51,114 bases of DNA from Mediterranea massiliensis (lineage in GTDB: Bacteria; Bacteroidota; Bacteroidia; Bacteroidales; Bacteroidaceae). How positions within the stretch are numbered: position 1 is the first letter of the stretch; every line of letters begins with the position of its first letter. The notes below the pieces were generated by a model. That model saw only the letters and a program-made list of their open reading frames with translations, made no database searches and had not been told where the DNA came from. Shown in pieces: positions 39,461-49,072 of this stretch. The stretch covers positions 48,272 to 99,385 of the forward strand of contig NZ_LT635837.1 in the NCBI RefSeq assembly GCF_900128475.1. Direction: 5' to 3'. The position numbers and the translations under genes were made by a program.

Positions 39461-40491
39461 TGGAAAAGACAACAACCTATTTTCCAGCTGAATGGGCACC
39501 GCAGAGCGGTGTGCAGCTGACGTGGCCTCATGCCGCTACCGACTGGGCCTATATGCTCCCGCGCGTACAGGCATGTTTCGTGAACATCGCCCGCGAGATT
39601 GCCGCCCGCGAACGGCTGCTCATCGTCACACCCGAACCCGAAGCTGTGAAACGACAGATAGCCGATACCGTCCGCATGGAGAACGTACGCTTTGTGCAGT
39701 GCCCCACCAACGATACATGGGCACGCGACCACGGCGCCATCACCCTGATAGGTGCAGAAGGCCCCATCCTGCTCGACTTCAAGTTCAACGGCTGGGGACT
39801 GAAATTCGCGTCAGATAAAGATAACTTGATTACCCGCCACCTAGTGGAGGCAGGAGCCTTGCACGGCACCTACGAGAACCGCCTGGGCTTTGTCCTCGAA
39901 GGAGGCTCCATCGAAAGCGACGGACGGGGCACGCTGCTCACCACGTCAGAGTGCCTGCTCTCGCCCAACCGAAACGGACAGATGACACAGGCCGAAATTG
40001 AAGACTACCTGCGTCGTACCTTCCATGTACAGCAGGTTCTCTGGCTGGACCATGGCTACCTGGCGGGCGACGATACGGACAGTCACATCGATACCCTGGC
40101 CCGTCTCTGCCCCGACGACACCATCGTCTACGTGCAGTGTACCGATAAGCAGGACGAGCACTACGACGCGCTCCGCCAGATGGAAGAACAACTCAAGACC
40201 TTCCGCACCCTTACAGGAAAACCCTACCGTCTGCTCCCCCTGCCGATGGCCGATGCCGTAGTAGAAGACGGCGAACGCCTGCCAGCCACCTACGCCAACT
40301 TCCTTGTGGTAAACGGAGCCGTACTCTACCCCACCTACGCCCAACCCGACAATGACCGCCGTGCTGCCGAAGTGCTCAGCCAGGCTTTCCCAGGCTATGA
40401 GATTGTAGGCATCGACTGTCGTGCCCTCATCTGCCAGCACGGGTCGCTCCATTGCGTCACGATGCAGTATCCACAGGGAGTACTAAAATAA
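39460..40491 (+). CDS. aguA: Agmatine deiminase
   Basis: The 343-residue enzyme is of the agmatine deiminase/peptidyl-arginine deiminase (PAD_porph) family and converts agmatine to N-carbamoylputrescine. Recognisable parts are the N-terminal PAEWAPQSGVQLTWPH, TWARDHGAI, LDHGYLAGDDTDSHIDTLARL, and the catalytic Cys near the C-terminus in GSLHCVTMQYP. ATG 39460 is preferred to the GTG at 39457. The next enzyme of the pathway, AguB, is encoded 3.7 kb downstream, separated by McrBC genes. PAD_porph members with free-arginine activity cannot be excluded. Confidence 0.87.
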   Translation: MEKTTTYFPAEWAPQSGVQLTWPHAATDWAYMLPRVQACFVNIAREIAARERLLIVTPEPEAVKRQIADTVRMENVRFVQCPTNDTWARDHGAITLIGAEGPILLDFKFNGWGLKFASDKDNLITRHLVEAGALHGTYENRLGFVLEGGSIESDGRGTLLTTSECLLSPNRNGQMTQAEIEDYLRRTFHVQQVLWLDHGYLAGDDTDSHIDTLARLCPDDTIVYVQCTDKQDEHYDALRQMEEQLKTFRTLTGKPYRLLPLPMADAVVEDGERLPATYANFLVVNGAVLYPTYAQPDNDRRAAEVLSQAFPGYEIVGIDCRALICQHGSLHCVTMQYPQGVLK

Positions 40492-40516
40492 GGAGACCAT
40501 ATTTATATTAAAAAAA

Positions 40517-42901
40517 ATGAATATCCAAGAAAAAATTGAATTATACAATTCATTCAGACAAGAATGGCCTATAAGCCGTTTATACACCATGCGTTTAGAT
40601 GAGTATTCTAAGATTGGAGATAAACACACTTTTACTTATTGGCTTGAATCCCGTCTTGACCAATTAGGCTCAATATGGGGAGGGTCTTCATTTAAATTTG
40701 GAATATTCAATCGAAATGAACAAACGCCTAAAAGGAAAGATATTGGTGCTTGTTATTCAGATAAATATGCATGGAGCTCCAAATATGGGAATAATGAATC
40801 TCAAGCCTTTGACCAAATCAAAAGTATAATTATAAAAATTGCAGAAAGTGCATATAGAGGAGATTTAAAAGCTATCGAAGAAGCAGACTTAGGACATGCC
40901 TATAAATGGAAAATAGCTTTTCATTATCAATCAGATATAGCTCATCCTATTATTGCACATTTTTTTAAACGAGAACTATTATTCAATATATGTCCGGAAT
41001 TAAATCATAAAACTTCCACGACTCTGTTTCAAGCTAAAATCTTAGAAAAAAGGAAAATGGGAGAAGACATATTTAGTTTTTGTGAAAGAATTTACAATAC
41101 TCCTTCTGTAAAATATTGGTTATATGCTCCTGGTGAGAATGCTAATATGTGGCCAACATTCTATAATAATCATGTTATGGGATTAGGTTGGGATATAGGT
41201 GACTTACAACAATATAAAACGACTTCTGAGATAAAAGAAGCTATAAAAAAAACGTATAATAAAGCGAACAATCCAACTAATGACACAAAAGCAAATTGGG
41301 AATTCTGCAATGAAATGAATATCGGTGACATCGTTATTGCAAAACAAGGGCGAAATAGCATACTTGGTTGGGGAGTAATAACTTCCGATTATTATTATGA
41401 TCCCAACAAGTATTCAGAATATCCATCATTGAGAAATGTTAAGTGGATTAATGCAGAAACAAAAAGTCACGACGATATGGGACCAATTGTTCTTAAGACT
41501 TTAACAAACATAACTCCTTATACCAATTATGTGGATAAAATGAAAAAACTACTTGGCATAGATACAGACAATAATAATGTTCCAGCTGATATGAAACAAA
41601 TAAAACTTCTTAAGCAGAAGAAACAAATCATTTTGCAAGGTGCTCCCGGAACAGGAAAAACATATACAACTACAGAATTGGCAGTAGCATTATGTGATAA
41701 TGTAGATACCACGTTCATGAGTAGGAAAGATATAATAGAACGGTACAATGACTTATATGATGGGGGGCGAATAGGATTTGTAACCTTTCATCAGTCCACT
41801 GATTATGAGGAGTTCGTAGAAGGTATAAAACCTTGTATGACAGCTAATGGCATCACTTATAAAATTTCAGATGGAATATTTAAAAAGATGGCTGCTATTG
41901 CCTCTGTCACAAAGCATGATGCCGTCAATAACATCCCAAAATATTTGGGCTCTGAAGATTATGATAGTATTTATACTTCCATATTGAACGATATTAAAGC
42001 TGGGAAAATTACAGCATTGGAAAGTACGAGACATGGCACATTCCCTGTTCATTGTGATGGAGACGACATCATATGTAATAGTAAAACTGTTAAAAGACGT
42101 AGTCATCTCAGGACTCTTTTCGATTATTTTATAAATAAAGAACATAGATATGATATCAAAGGTTTAGGAAAAGATGATTATTTCAAGTTAATAGAACAAT
42201 TAACTAATGGACGTACAAGGACTCTGGATTACAATTATTATCAAGGCATTTTACGAGTAATGCTTCAGAGGGCGAAAGAAGCAACTATAGAGATAGGAAA
42301 ACAATCAACAGCATCTCCTGTAGAGGTTGAAGATAACAATGACAATATTATTCCTAATCAACCATACCTTCTCATCATCGACGAAATCAACCGCGGCAAT
42401 ATTTCTAAAATATTCGGAGAATTGATTACTTTGCTGGAGGCTGACAAACGAATAGGAGAAGAGAATGAACTGACGGTCACTCTTCCCTACTCACAGGAAA
42501 CATTTGGAGTGCCCAGCAATCTTTATATAATTGGAACAATGAATACTGCCGACCGCAGTGTAGGCTACATTGACTATGCTATCCGGCGTCGTTTTGCTTT
42601 CATCACTTTAAAAGCTGACAGGAATGTAATTGAGAATTATTACACAGACAATGATTTGAAACAGAAAGCTCTGGCATATTTCGACCAGGTAGACGCTTTA
42701 ATGAAAGTCTCTTCTGAATATGAAAAAGATGACTTGATGATAGGTCATAGCTATTTTTTGGCCAAGGATGAAGAAGAGCTTCAGAACAAGATGGTCTATG
42801 AAGTACGTCCCTTGCTTTTGGAATATTTTAACGATGGGCTGCTTGCTTTCAGAAAAGATGACGAAGAATACAAGGTAATCAAGAGTTTTGGTGAAGCATG
42901 A
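40517..42901 (+). CDS. mcrB: McrB-like GTPase subunit of type IV restriction system
   Basis: The 794-residue protein begins with a domain of about 190 residues (MNIQEKIELYNSFRQEWPISRLYTMRLDEY...). An EVE/PUA-like modified-base-reader domain follows (YWLYAPGENANMWPTFYNNHVMGLGWDIGDLQQY ... GDIVIAKQGRNSILGWGVI, about 200-330). The AAA+ GTPase motor has Walker A GAPGTGKT (about residue 375), Walker B LLIIDEINRGN (about 618), and the McrB signature MNTADRSVGYIDYAIRRRFAF. McrB binds modified DNA, hydrolyses GTP and drives the McrC nuclease. The reader domain suggests specificity for modified cytosines, but the exact mark is unknown. The gene overlaps mcrC by four bases. Confidence 0.9.
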   Translation: MNIQEKIELYNSFRQEWPISRLYTMRLDEYSKIGDKHTFTYWLESRLDQLGSIWGGSSFKFGIFNRNEQTPKRKDIGACYSDKYAWSSKYGNNESQAFDQIKSIIIKIAESAYRGDLKAIEEADLGHAYKWKIAFHYQSDIAHPIIAHFFKRELLFNICPELNHKTSTTLFQAKILEKRKMGEDIFSFCERIYNTPSVKYWLYAPGENANMWPTFYNNHVMGLGWDIGDLQQYKTTSEIKEAIKKTYNKANNPTNDTKANWEFCNEMNIGDIVIAKQGRNSILGWGVITSDYYYDPNKYSEYPSLRNVKWINAETKSHDDMGPIVLKTLTNITPYTNYVDKMKKLLGIDTDNNNVPADMKQIKLLKQKKQIILQGAPGTGKTYTTTELAVALCDNVDTTFMSRKDIIERYNDLYDGGRIGFVTFHQSTDYEEFVEGIKPCMTANGITYKISDGIFKKMAAIASVTKHDAVNNIPKYLGSEDYDSIYTSILNDIKAGKITALESTRHGTFPVHCDGDDIICNSKTVKRRSHLRTLFDYFINKEHRYDIKGLGKDDYFKLIEQLTNGRTRTLDYNYYQGILRVMLQRAKEATIEIGKQSTASPVEVEDNNDNIIPNQPYLLIIDEINRGNISKIFGELITLLEADKRIGEENELTVTLPYSQETFGVPSNLYIIGTMNTADRSVGYIDYAIRRRFAFITLKADRNVIENYYTDNDLKQKALAYFDQVDALMKVSSEYEKDDLMIGHSYFLAKDEEELQNKMVYEVRPLLLEYFNDGLLAFRKDDEEYKVIKSFGEA

Positions 42902-44151
42902 ACATCGTATTACATGAACATCAGTCAATAGCCTATCAGGAATTTAGCCGAACGGGAATCAAGATAAATGATTTTCCAGCCCGGCCGGATAAGTCTGTCT
43001 ATTTGGGATTGACCAGCGACCTGCGGCAACAAACCGTCAAAGCAAGTTATTATATAGGATTGTCATGGCTGAAGGAAGGTGAATGTTCGGTATCGGTACT
43101 TCCCAAAATCAATGTTGACTATTTGAAAATGTTCATGGACTGCTTTTATAGCGATGACAACGACGTTCAGGACAAACTGATGCAAATCTACTCCATAGAT
43201 TTTGACAAGCCTTGTATTCATCTGGAGAATACCCCTTTTGAATTTACTCCTTTCATCATCATCCACTTTCTACAACTGATGAAGAAGCTGATAAAAAAAG
43301 GATTGAAAAAAGGGTATATTCTGAAAGAAGAAAATCTGAAAGGGAAAGTAAAAGGGAAAATTCTATTTGCACATCAATATAAAAAGAATCTTAGTACCGG
43401 AAGAATTGAGAACAACTATTGCCGCTATCAGGAGTATTCTGAAGATTGCATAGAAAACCGTATCTTAAAAAAAACCTTACTATTCGTAGCACATTTCCTG
43501 AATAATTATGAATTATCTGATTCGTACGAACTCCAAAGAATAGTTCAAAGCATGTTGCCTATATTTCAAAGTGTGTCTGATATATCCGACACACAAGAGA
43601 TACGAAAGTTTCAAGTCAATCCATTTTATAGAGAATATGCCCGAGCCTTGAAGGTTGCCAAACTTATTTTACGCCGTTTCAGCTACGACATACAGTCAGC
43701 TCAAGGCGATGCAGACAAAACGCTTCCTCCCTTTTGGATAGATATGCCACTGCTGTACGAACTTTATATACTGAATATGCTTAGAAACAGATTTGGGAGC
43801 AAGATATACTATCACATTGCAACCCGAAAAGATGAAATAGATTTTGGAAAACGGGACGAACATTTGATTATGGATGCAAAATATGTACCCGACTGGGACA
43901 CGGAGGTGAATACCGAACACATCGGTCAATTGGCCCGATATGCACGTGCTCCAGGTATCCGACGCAAATTATTGGGGACAGACGATGATACAATTATCTG
44001 TAACTGTCTATTGCTTTATCCAAGCATACAGGGCATCACATCCTTTGAAAAAGAAAACATTTTAAAAGAGGGAAATGTCAAAGAGATGGAATATCTTCAG
44101 TTTTTCAAATTGGGAATAAAACTTCCAATATCGCAGAACAGAAGTCTTTAA
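42898..44151 (+). CDS. mcrC: McrC-like nuclease subunit
   Basis: The 417-residue protein has the McrC layout: an N-terminal DUF2357-like/beta domain and a C-terminal PD-(D/E)xK-type nuclease. In the C-terminal part, DEIDFGKRDEHLIMDAKYVPDWD (about residues 313-335) gives the acidic residues and the Asp-x-Lys signature. It is translated together with mcrB and cuts modified foreign DNA when the complex assembles. The pair would reduce phage or plasmid entry, and may spare only unmodified DNA. Confidence 0.88.
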   Translation: MNIVLHEHQSIAYQEFSRTGIKINDFPARPDKSVYLGLTSDLRQQTVKASYYIGLSWLKEGECSVSVLPKINVDYLKMFMDCFYSDDNDVQDKLMQIYSIDFDKPCIHLENTPFEFTPFIIIHFLQLMKKLIKKGLKKGYILKEENLKGKVKGKILFAHQYKKNLSTGRIENNYCRYQEYSEDCIENRILKKTLLFVAHFLNNYELSDSYELQRIVQSMLPIFQSVSDISDTQEIRKFQVNPFYREYARALKVAKLILRRFSYDIQSAQGDADKTLPPFWIDMPLLYELYILNMLRNRFGSKIYYHIATRKDEIDFGKRDEHLIMDAKYVPDWDTEVNTEHIGQLARYARAPGIRRKLLGTDDDTIICNCLLLYPSIQGITSFEKENILKEGNVKEMEYLQFFKLGIKLPISQNRSL

Positions 44152-44181
44152 TATGATAATAACAATTTAATAAATTCTATT

Positions 44182-45066
44182 ATGAGAAAAATAAAAGTAG
44201 GCATCATCCAGCAGGCCAATACCGCCGACCTGCGGACCAATCTGATGAACCTGGCCAAGAGCATCGAAGCCTGTGCCGCTCATGGCGCACAGTTGGTCGT
44301 GTTGCAGGAATTGCACAATTCGTTGTATTTCTGCCAGACGGAGAACACACAGCTCTTCGACCTGGCCGAACCGATACCAGGCCCTTCGACCGGCTTCTAT
44401 TCCGAACTGGCCGCAGCCAACCATATTGTGCTGGTCACTTCCCTCTTTGAGAAACGTGCGCCGGGACTCTATCACAACACGGCCGTAGTCTTCGACCGCG
44501 ACGGCAGCATTGCCGGCAAATATCGCAAGATGCACATCCCCGACGATCCCGCTTATTATGAGAAGTTCTATTTCACCCCCGGCGATTTGGGCTTCGAACC
44601 CATACAGACCTCACTGGGCAAATTAGGCGTACTTGTCTGCTGGGACCAGTGGTATCCCGAAGCTGCCCGCCTCATGGCGTTGAAAGGTGCCGAGCTGCTC
44701 ATCTACCCCACTGCCATCGGCTGGGAAAGCACCGATACGGACGACGAAAAAGCCCGCCAACTGAATGCCTGGATCATCTCCCAACGCGGCCATGCGGTGG
44801 CCAACGGCCTGCCAGTCATCGCTGTGAACCGCGTAGGACACGAACCCGACCCGTCTGGACAGACCAATGGCATCCTCTTCTGGGGCAACAGCTTTGTGGC
44901 CGGACCGCAAGGCGAACTGCTGGCACAGGCAGCCAACGACCGTCCTGAGAATCTGGTTGTAGAAATAGACATGGAGCGTTCGGAGAACGTGCGCCGCTGG
45001 TGGCCTTTCCTGCGCGACCGCCGCATCGATGCCTACGAAGGCATTGTAAAACGATTCCTGGATTAA
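44182..45066 (+). CDS. aguB: N-carbamoylputrescine amidohydrolase
   Basis: The 294-residue nitrilase-superfamily enzyme hydrolyses N-carbamoylputrescine to putrescine, ammonia and CO2. The catalytic Glu (LQELHNSLYF), Lys (KYRKMHIPDDPAYYEKFYF) and Cys (LGVLVCWDQWYPEAARLM) are all present, and the ELHNS and FYFTPGD segments are typical of AguB. Length is normal. It completes the pathway begun by AguA; its promoter relation has been disturbed by the inserted McrBC genes, so it may now be read from the mcrBC transcript or from its own promoter. It ends at a strong hairpin shared with oxyR. Confidence 0.92.
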   Translation: MRKIKVGIIQQANTADLRTNLMNLAKSIEACAAHGAQLVVLQELHNSLYFCQTENTQLFDLAEPIPGPSTGFYSELAAANHIVLVTSLFEKRAPGLYHNTAVVFDRDGSIAGKYRKMHIPDDPAYYEKFYFTPGDLGFEPIQTSLGKLGVLVCWDQWYPEAARLMALKGAELLIYPTAIGWESTDTDDEKARQLNAWIISQRGHAVANGLPVIAVNRVGHEPDPSGQTNGILFWGNSFVAGPQGELLAQAANDRPENLVVEIDMERSENVRRWWPFLRDRRIDAYEGIVKRFLD

Positions 45067-45077
45067 TCTTTCCTGCC

Positions 45078-45125
45078 AATTTGCCCATAAACGAACTGCC
45101 CGCAGGCGTCGTTTGTGGGCAAATT
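45078..45125. terminator. Bidirectional terminator between aguB and oxyR
   Basis: AATTTGCCCATAAACGA (45078-45094) pairs with TCGTTTGTGGGCAAATT (45109-45125), 16 or 17 pairs with one wobble or mismatch, between convergent genes. Confidence 0.8.
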
Positions 45126-46069
45126 CAGTTTCTGCTTCTCCGTAGCCGGATATCATGCTTGCCGAACCGCTCGTCCAACATGCGGGCAGGTATAATCTTC
45201 AGCAAGGTTTCTCTCACTGCATTGACCGCTCTCTCCCGTACAAAATCTTCTTTCAAGAAAATGGATATGCGGCGCTGGGGAGACGGCATGCTTTCGATGG
45301 GGCGTACATGTTCCCTTTGTTTGTCTGTCAGGAAGCCTACATGCAGCTCAGGGATAATGGTATATCCACCGTTACGGTCTACAATCCGAATCAGTGTCTC
45401 GATACTGCCCGCTTCGTACACATGATTTCCCACTTCCTGATTCTTACAGAAACTGGTCGCTTCACCATGAACGCAATGCCCTTCTTTCAGCACCCACATC
45501 TGATCGGCCGGCAACAACATCCCAGGACCGCTTGGCAGCGTGTCCCATTGGCATCCCTCGGAAAAATATACGACAAAACGCTCCACATAGACTGGTATTT
45601 CCAATAAAGAAGTTCCCTCCAGGGGCGAAGTGGTCATGATCATATCCAGATTCCCGTAGGCCAGTTCCTGCAACAGTCCCTTGTTGTCCCGTTCGTCCAA
45701 ATGAAGTTTCATATTCGGATAAGCATGTTGGAAATGGTAGATGAAATCGGGCACGATGTAGGGAGCAATGGTCGGAACAATGCCAATATGCAGACTGCCG
45801 TTCATGGCACCCGTTTCGTCGGCCACCACCTCCTTGATGCGCTGGGTTTCGTTCAAGGCCGTCTGTGCCTGACGGATAATCTTGACCCCGATGCTGGTGG
45901 GAACCACACTCCGCCTGCTCCGCTCGAAGATTTTGACATCCAGTTCTTCTTCCAATTTCTGTATCATGGCACTGAGGGTGGGCTGAGTCACTCCACAGGC
46001 TTCGGCAGCAAGGACAAAATGGCGGTACTTGTCCAAGGCCACGATGTATTCCATTTGTTGCAGGTTCAT
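45125..46069 (-). CDS. oxyR: Hydrogen-peroxide regulator OxyR
   Basis: The 314-residue LysR-type regulator has an N-terminal winged helix (MNLQQMEYIVALDKYRHFVLAAEACGVTQPTLSAMIQKLEEELDVKIFERS) and a C-terminal sensor. The redox cysteines Cys199 and Cys208 lie in KEGHCVHGEATSFC, matching the H2O2-sensing pair of OxyR in both position and spacing. It should activate peroxide-defence genes. It is divergent from a small membrane protein and thioredoxin gene, which are natural targets. Confidence 0.92.
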   Translation of the reverse strand: MNLQQMEYIVALDKYRHFVLAAEACGVTQPTLSAMIQKLEEELDVKIFERSRRSVVPTSIGVKIIRQAQTALNETQRIKEVVADETGAMNGSLHIGIVPTIAPYIVPDFIYHFQHAYPNMKLHLDERDNKGLLQELAYGNLDMIMTTSPLEGTSLLEIPVYVERFVVYFSEGCQWDTLPSGPGMLLPADQMWVLKEGHCVHGEATSFCKNQEVGNHVYEAGSIETLIRIVDRNGGYTIIPELHVGFLTDKQREHVRPIESMPSPQRRISIFLKEDFVRERAVNAVRETLLKIIPARMLDERFGKHDIRLRRSRN

Positions 46070-46092
46070 ATATTTAATAGATTACGTCTATA

Positions 46093-46100
46093 CAAAGATA
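46093..46100 (-). promoter_or_regulatory. Promoter -7 element of oxyR
   Basis: On the minus strand this reads TATCTTTG (TAnnTTTG), 24 bases before the oxyR start. It lies near the divergent thioredoxin-unit promoter, so OxyR binding here could control both directions. Confidence 0.4.
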
Positions 46101-46110
46101 AACGAAATCT

Positions 46111-46142
46111 GTTGTACGCCCCCTGTTTTCCCTCTAATTTTG
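46111..46142 (+). promoter_or_regulatory. Promoter of the DUF2892-like/thioredoxin unit
   Basis: GTTG at 46111-46114 and TAATTTTG at 46135-46142 are 20 bases apart. The unit starts at 46171. Confidence 0.5.
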
Positions 46143-46170
46143 CATCAGAATCAAACAAAGAAAGGAAAAT

Positions 46171-46419
46171 ATGAAAAACTTATTACTGAAAAACTGGGAT
46201 TTCGTCCGAACCCTGCGCTTATTGATCGGACTGGGAGTCGGCGGATATGCAGCCTGGGCAGGCGATTATTTCTTGGCGGCATTAGGCGGATTGTTCATCA
46301 TCCAGGCACTATTCAATCTGTCCTGCTGCGGGAGCGGTGGATGCTCTGTAGCATCGCAGAAAAAGACACTCTACCAGGACGTCATCAAGCCCTATCATCC
46401 CGATGCGTCCCACAAATAA
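46171..46419 (+). CDS. Small membrane protein (DUF2892-like)
   Basis: The 82-residue protein has two short hydrophobic helices (LRLLIGLGVGGYAAWAG and YFLAALGGLFIIQALFNL) and a Cys cluster, SCCGSGGCS. The size and NLSCC.....C end match the DUF2892/YgaP-like inner-membrane group. It is divergent from oxyR and lies 55 bases before the thioredoxin gene. The cysteines suggest a redox-linked role, which is inference. Confidence 0.7.
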   Translation: MKNLLLKNWDFVRTLRLLIGLGVGGYAAWAGDYFLAALGGLFIIQALFNLSCCGSGGCSVASQKKTLYQDVIKPYHPDASHK

Positions 46420-46474
46420 ATGAAATGCGAAGCGAACAAAATCAAAATAACAACCATAAAAACAGAAAACAAGT

Positions 46475-46837
46475 ATGAAAACGATGTCATTGAACAAAGC
46501 AGACTTCTTAAATAAAGTAGCCAACTATGAAACAAGCCCCTCCGAATGGAAATTCTTGGGCGAAAGACCGGCCATCATTGATTTTTATGCCACCTGGTGC
46601 GGTCCTTGCAAGATGCTGTCGCCCGTTCTTGAAGAACTGGCAGCCGAATATGCAGGAAAGATAGATATCTATAAGATTAATGTAGAAGAGGAAGAGGAAC
46701 TGGCAGGTGTATTCGGCGTCAGAAGTGTCCCCACCCTGCTCTTCGTTCCCATGGAAGGAGCTCCACAAATGGCTCAAGGGGCGTTGCCCAAGAACGTGTT
46801 GCAGGAAGCCATCCGGAACGTACTGCTGCCAGAATGA
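46475..46837 (+). CDS. trxA: Thioredoxin
   Basis: The 120-residue cytoplasmic thioredoxin has the active site WCGPC (Cys42, Cys45) and the cis-Pro loop RSVPTLLFVP. Overall length and fold elements (IIDFYATWCGPCKMLSPVLEELAAEY, KINVEEEEELAGVFGV) are standard. Being downstream of a small Cys-containing membrane protein and divergent from oxyR, it is probably peroxide-induced. Confidence 0.93.
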   Translation: MKTMSLNKADFLNKVANYETSPSEWKFLGERPAIIDFYATWCGPCKMLSPVLEELAAEYAGKIDIYKINVEEEEELAGVFGVRSVPTLLFVPMEGAPQMAQGALPKNVLQEAIRNVLLPE

Positions 46838-46843
46838 GAGAAC

Positions 46844-47224
46844 TTACCTGAAAGTAATTTTCTTGTTCATCAGGAAATTGACCGCACCATAGACAAACAA
46901 TCCGAGGAACTGTGCCAGATATTCGTTGCAGCCAAGCAACTCGACCAGTGCGATAAGGAAAAGGAACTGGGCCCCGTAGGCCATTCCGAAAGCAATAAGA
47001 AAGAGCAGCACCTGCCGCCAGGTGTTGCTCTTTTTGTTTGTAGGAAATATCCAATACTTGCACCAGACGAAGTTGTTCGTCTGTGCAAGTACATAAGCTG
47101 TCACGTTGGAAGCCAGGTAGTGGACATTGCAAACACCCATCATCACCCCGATGGTAGCGGCGGTAATCAGCGCATTCAGCGTGCCGATGACCACGAAGCG
47201 GAAGATGCGTGTCGTTTCTCTCAC
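46844..47224 (-). CDS. GtrA-like membrane protein
   Basis: The 126-residue protein has four membrane helices: FRFVVIGTLNALITAATIGVMM, YLASNVTAYVLAQTNNFVWCKYWIF, LLFLIAFGMAYGAQFLFLIALV and LAQFLGLFVYGAVNFLMNKKITF. Length and pattern match the GtrA/DPMS family, which helps move lipid-linked sugars across membranes for O-antigen or teichoic-type decoration. No glycosyltransferase partner is adjacent. It lies 16 bases after aspS on the same strand and just past the convergent thioredoxin gene. Confidence 0.82.
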   Translation of the reverse strand: MRETTRIFRFVVIGTLNALITAATIGVMMGVCNVHYLASNVTAYVLAQTNNFVWCKYWIFPTNKKSNTWRQVLLFLIAFGMAYGAQFLFLIALVELLGCNEYLAQFLGLFVYGAVNFLMNKKITFR

Positions 47225-47240
47225 TGCCCGTCCGACGTTT

Positions 47241-48998
47241 TTATTCTTTTACATCCACAATCAGATTCAGCTCGTCCAGCTGTTTCTGGTCGAGGTAACC
47301 CGGAGCGTCGAGCATGACGTCGCGTCCGCTGTTGTTCTTCGGGAAGGCAATGCAGTCGCGGATGCTGTCCAGTCCAGCAAAGATGCTCACCCAGCGATCC
47401 AGACCGTAGGCCAGACCTCCGTGAGGGGGTGCTCCGTACTTGAAGGCATTCATCAGGAAGCCGAACTGCTCCTGAGCCTTCTCGGGCGTGAAGCCCAATA
47501 TCTCGAACATCTTGGCCTGCAGCTTCGCATCGTGGATACGGATGGAACCGCCACCCACTTCGATACCGTTGCACACCATGTCGTATGCATCGGCACGCAC
47601 AGCTGCCGGATCGGTATCCAGCAAGGGGATATCCTCGTCCTTCGGATGGGTGAACGGATGGTGCATGGCCATCAGTCGTCCTTCCTCCTCGCTCCACTCG
47701 AACATGGGGAAGTCTACCACCCACAGCAGGGCAAACTTGTTCTTGTCGCGCAGGCCCAGCTGATTGCCCATCTCCAGACGGAGCTCGCAGAGCTGCTTGC
47801 GCGTCTTCATGGCATCGTCGCCGCTGAGAATCAGAATCAGGTCACCGGGCTTCGCGCCGAAGGCAGCCTTCATCTGCTGCAGCACTTCCTGCGTGTAGAA
47901 CTTGTCTACGCTGGACTTCACGTTACCGTCGGCTTCCACACGGGCATAAACCATACCCTTGGCACCGATTTGCGGACGCTTCACAAACTCGGTCAGCGCG
48001 TCGAGCTGCTTGCGTGTATAGTGGGCTGCACCTTCGGCACAGATACCGCCGATGTAGGCCGCATTGTCGAATACCGAGAAGCCGTATCCTTTCAGAATAT
48101 CCATCAGCTCGACAAACTTCATGCCGAAGCGCAGGTCGGGCTTGTCGCTGCCATAATACTTCATGGCCTCGGCCCACGGCATGCGCTGGAACGGTTCGGT
48201 CAGTTCCACACCGCGGATGGTCTTGAACAGGTACTTGGCCATGCCTTCGAACAGCTCGATGACATCGTCCTGCTGTACGAACGACATTTCGCAGTCTATC
48301 TGCGTAAATTCCGGCTGACGGTCGGCACGCAGGTCCTCGTCACGGAAGCACTTCGCAATCTGGAAGTAGCGGTCGAAGCCCGATACCATGAGCAGCTGCT
48401 TCAGTGTCTGCGGGCTTTGCGGCAGTGCGTAGAACTGTCCCGGATTCATGCGCGAAGGAACGACAAAGTCGCGTGCGCCCTCGGGAGTCGAACCGATGAG
48501 CAACGGAGTCTCCACTTCGATGAAACCTTTGCTGTCCAGGTATTTGCGCACCTCGATGGTCATCTTGTGGCGCAGTTCCAGATTCTTGCGTACAGCCGTG
48601 CGGCGCAGGTCCAGATAACGGTACTTCATGCGGATGTCATCGCCTCCGTCCGTATTGTCTTCGATGGTGAAAGGAGGAGTCAGGGCTGCGTTGAGCACAT
48701 TCAGTTCGGACACGATGATTTCAATGTCGCCCGTAGGCATGTTGGCGTTCTTGCTGAAACGCTCGTTCACCGTACCGGTCACCTGAATGACATATTCACG
48801 TCCCAGGCGGTTGGCCTGTTCGCAAAGCCCGGCATTCACCTCTTCGTTGAATACCAACTGTGTGATGCCGTAGCGGTCGCGGAGGTCAATGAAAGTCATG
48901 CCTCCCATCTTACGGCTGCGCTGCACCCATCCGGCCAGCGTCACCTGCTTATTGACATCAGAGATGCGGAGTTCTCCGCAAGTGTGTGTTCTATACAT
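47241..48998 (-). CDS. aspS: Aspartyl-tRNA synthetase
   Basis: The 585-residue class II synthetase charges tRNA-Asp. It has an N-terminal OB-fold anticodon domain ([26 protein letters not shown]), class II motif 2 ([23 protein letters not shown]), the bacterial GAD insertion (about 290-400) and motif 3 ([13 protein letters not shown]). Length and domain order are typical of bacterial AspRS. A TACTTTTG promoter element lies about 45 bases upstream. Confidence 0.97.
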   Translation of the reverse strand: MYRTHTCGELRISDVNKQVTLAGWVQRSRKMGGMTFIDLRDRYGITQLVFNEEVNAGLCEQANRLGREYVIQVTGTVNERFSKNANMPTGDIEIIVSELNVLNAALTPPFTIEDNTDGGDDIRMKYRYLDLRRTAVRKNLELRHKMTIEVRKYLDSKGFIEVETPLLIGSTPEGARDFVVPSRMNPGQFYALPQSPQTLKQLLMVSGFDRYFQIAKCFRDEDLRADRQPEFTQIDCEMSFVQQDDVIELFEGMAKYLFKTIRGVELTEPFQRMPWAEAMKYYGSDKPDLRFGMKFVELMDILKGYGFSVFDNAAYIGGICAEGAAHYTRKQLDALTEFVKRPQIGAKGMVYARVEADGNVKSSVDKFYTQEVLQQMKAAFGAKPGDLILILSGDDAMKTRKQLCELRLEMGNQLGLRDKNKFALLWVVDFPMFEWSEEEGRLMAMHHPFTHPKDEDIPLLDTDPAAVRADAYDMVCNGIEVGGGSIRIHDAKLQAKMFEILGFTPEKAQEQFGFLMNAFKYGAPPHGGLAYGLDRWVSIFAGLDSIRDCIAFPKNNSGRDVMLDAPGYLDQKQLDELNLIVDVKE

Positions 48999-49042
48999 TT
49001 CTTTATCTATTTATTTTAAGCATACACGTTAATTCAAGCATG

Positions 49043-49050
49043 CAAAAGTA
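49043..49050 (-). promoter_or_regulatory. Promoter -7 element of aspS
   Basis: On the minus strand this reads TACTTTTG (TAnnTTTG), about 45 bases ahead of the aspS start. Confidence 0.4.
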
Positions 49051-49072
49051 CACAATATTTATAATACTCGGC

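Larger units (their letters stand above)
40492..44165 (+). mobile_element. McrBC defence island inserted between aguA and aguB
   Basis: The two restriction genes and their short flanks are clearly more AT-rich than the genes on both sides. They interrupt two genes of one pathway. No terminal repeats, recombinase or tRNA are visible, so the mechanism of acquisition cannot be told. Confidence 0.6.

Noticed and set aside
47127..49019. Open frame of 630 codons opposite aspS
   Set aside because: The minus strand encodes a complete aspartyl-tRNA synthetase; the plus-strand frame has no recognisable domain and shadow-like composition.
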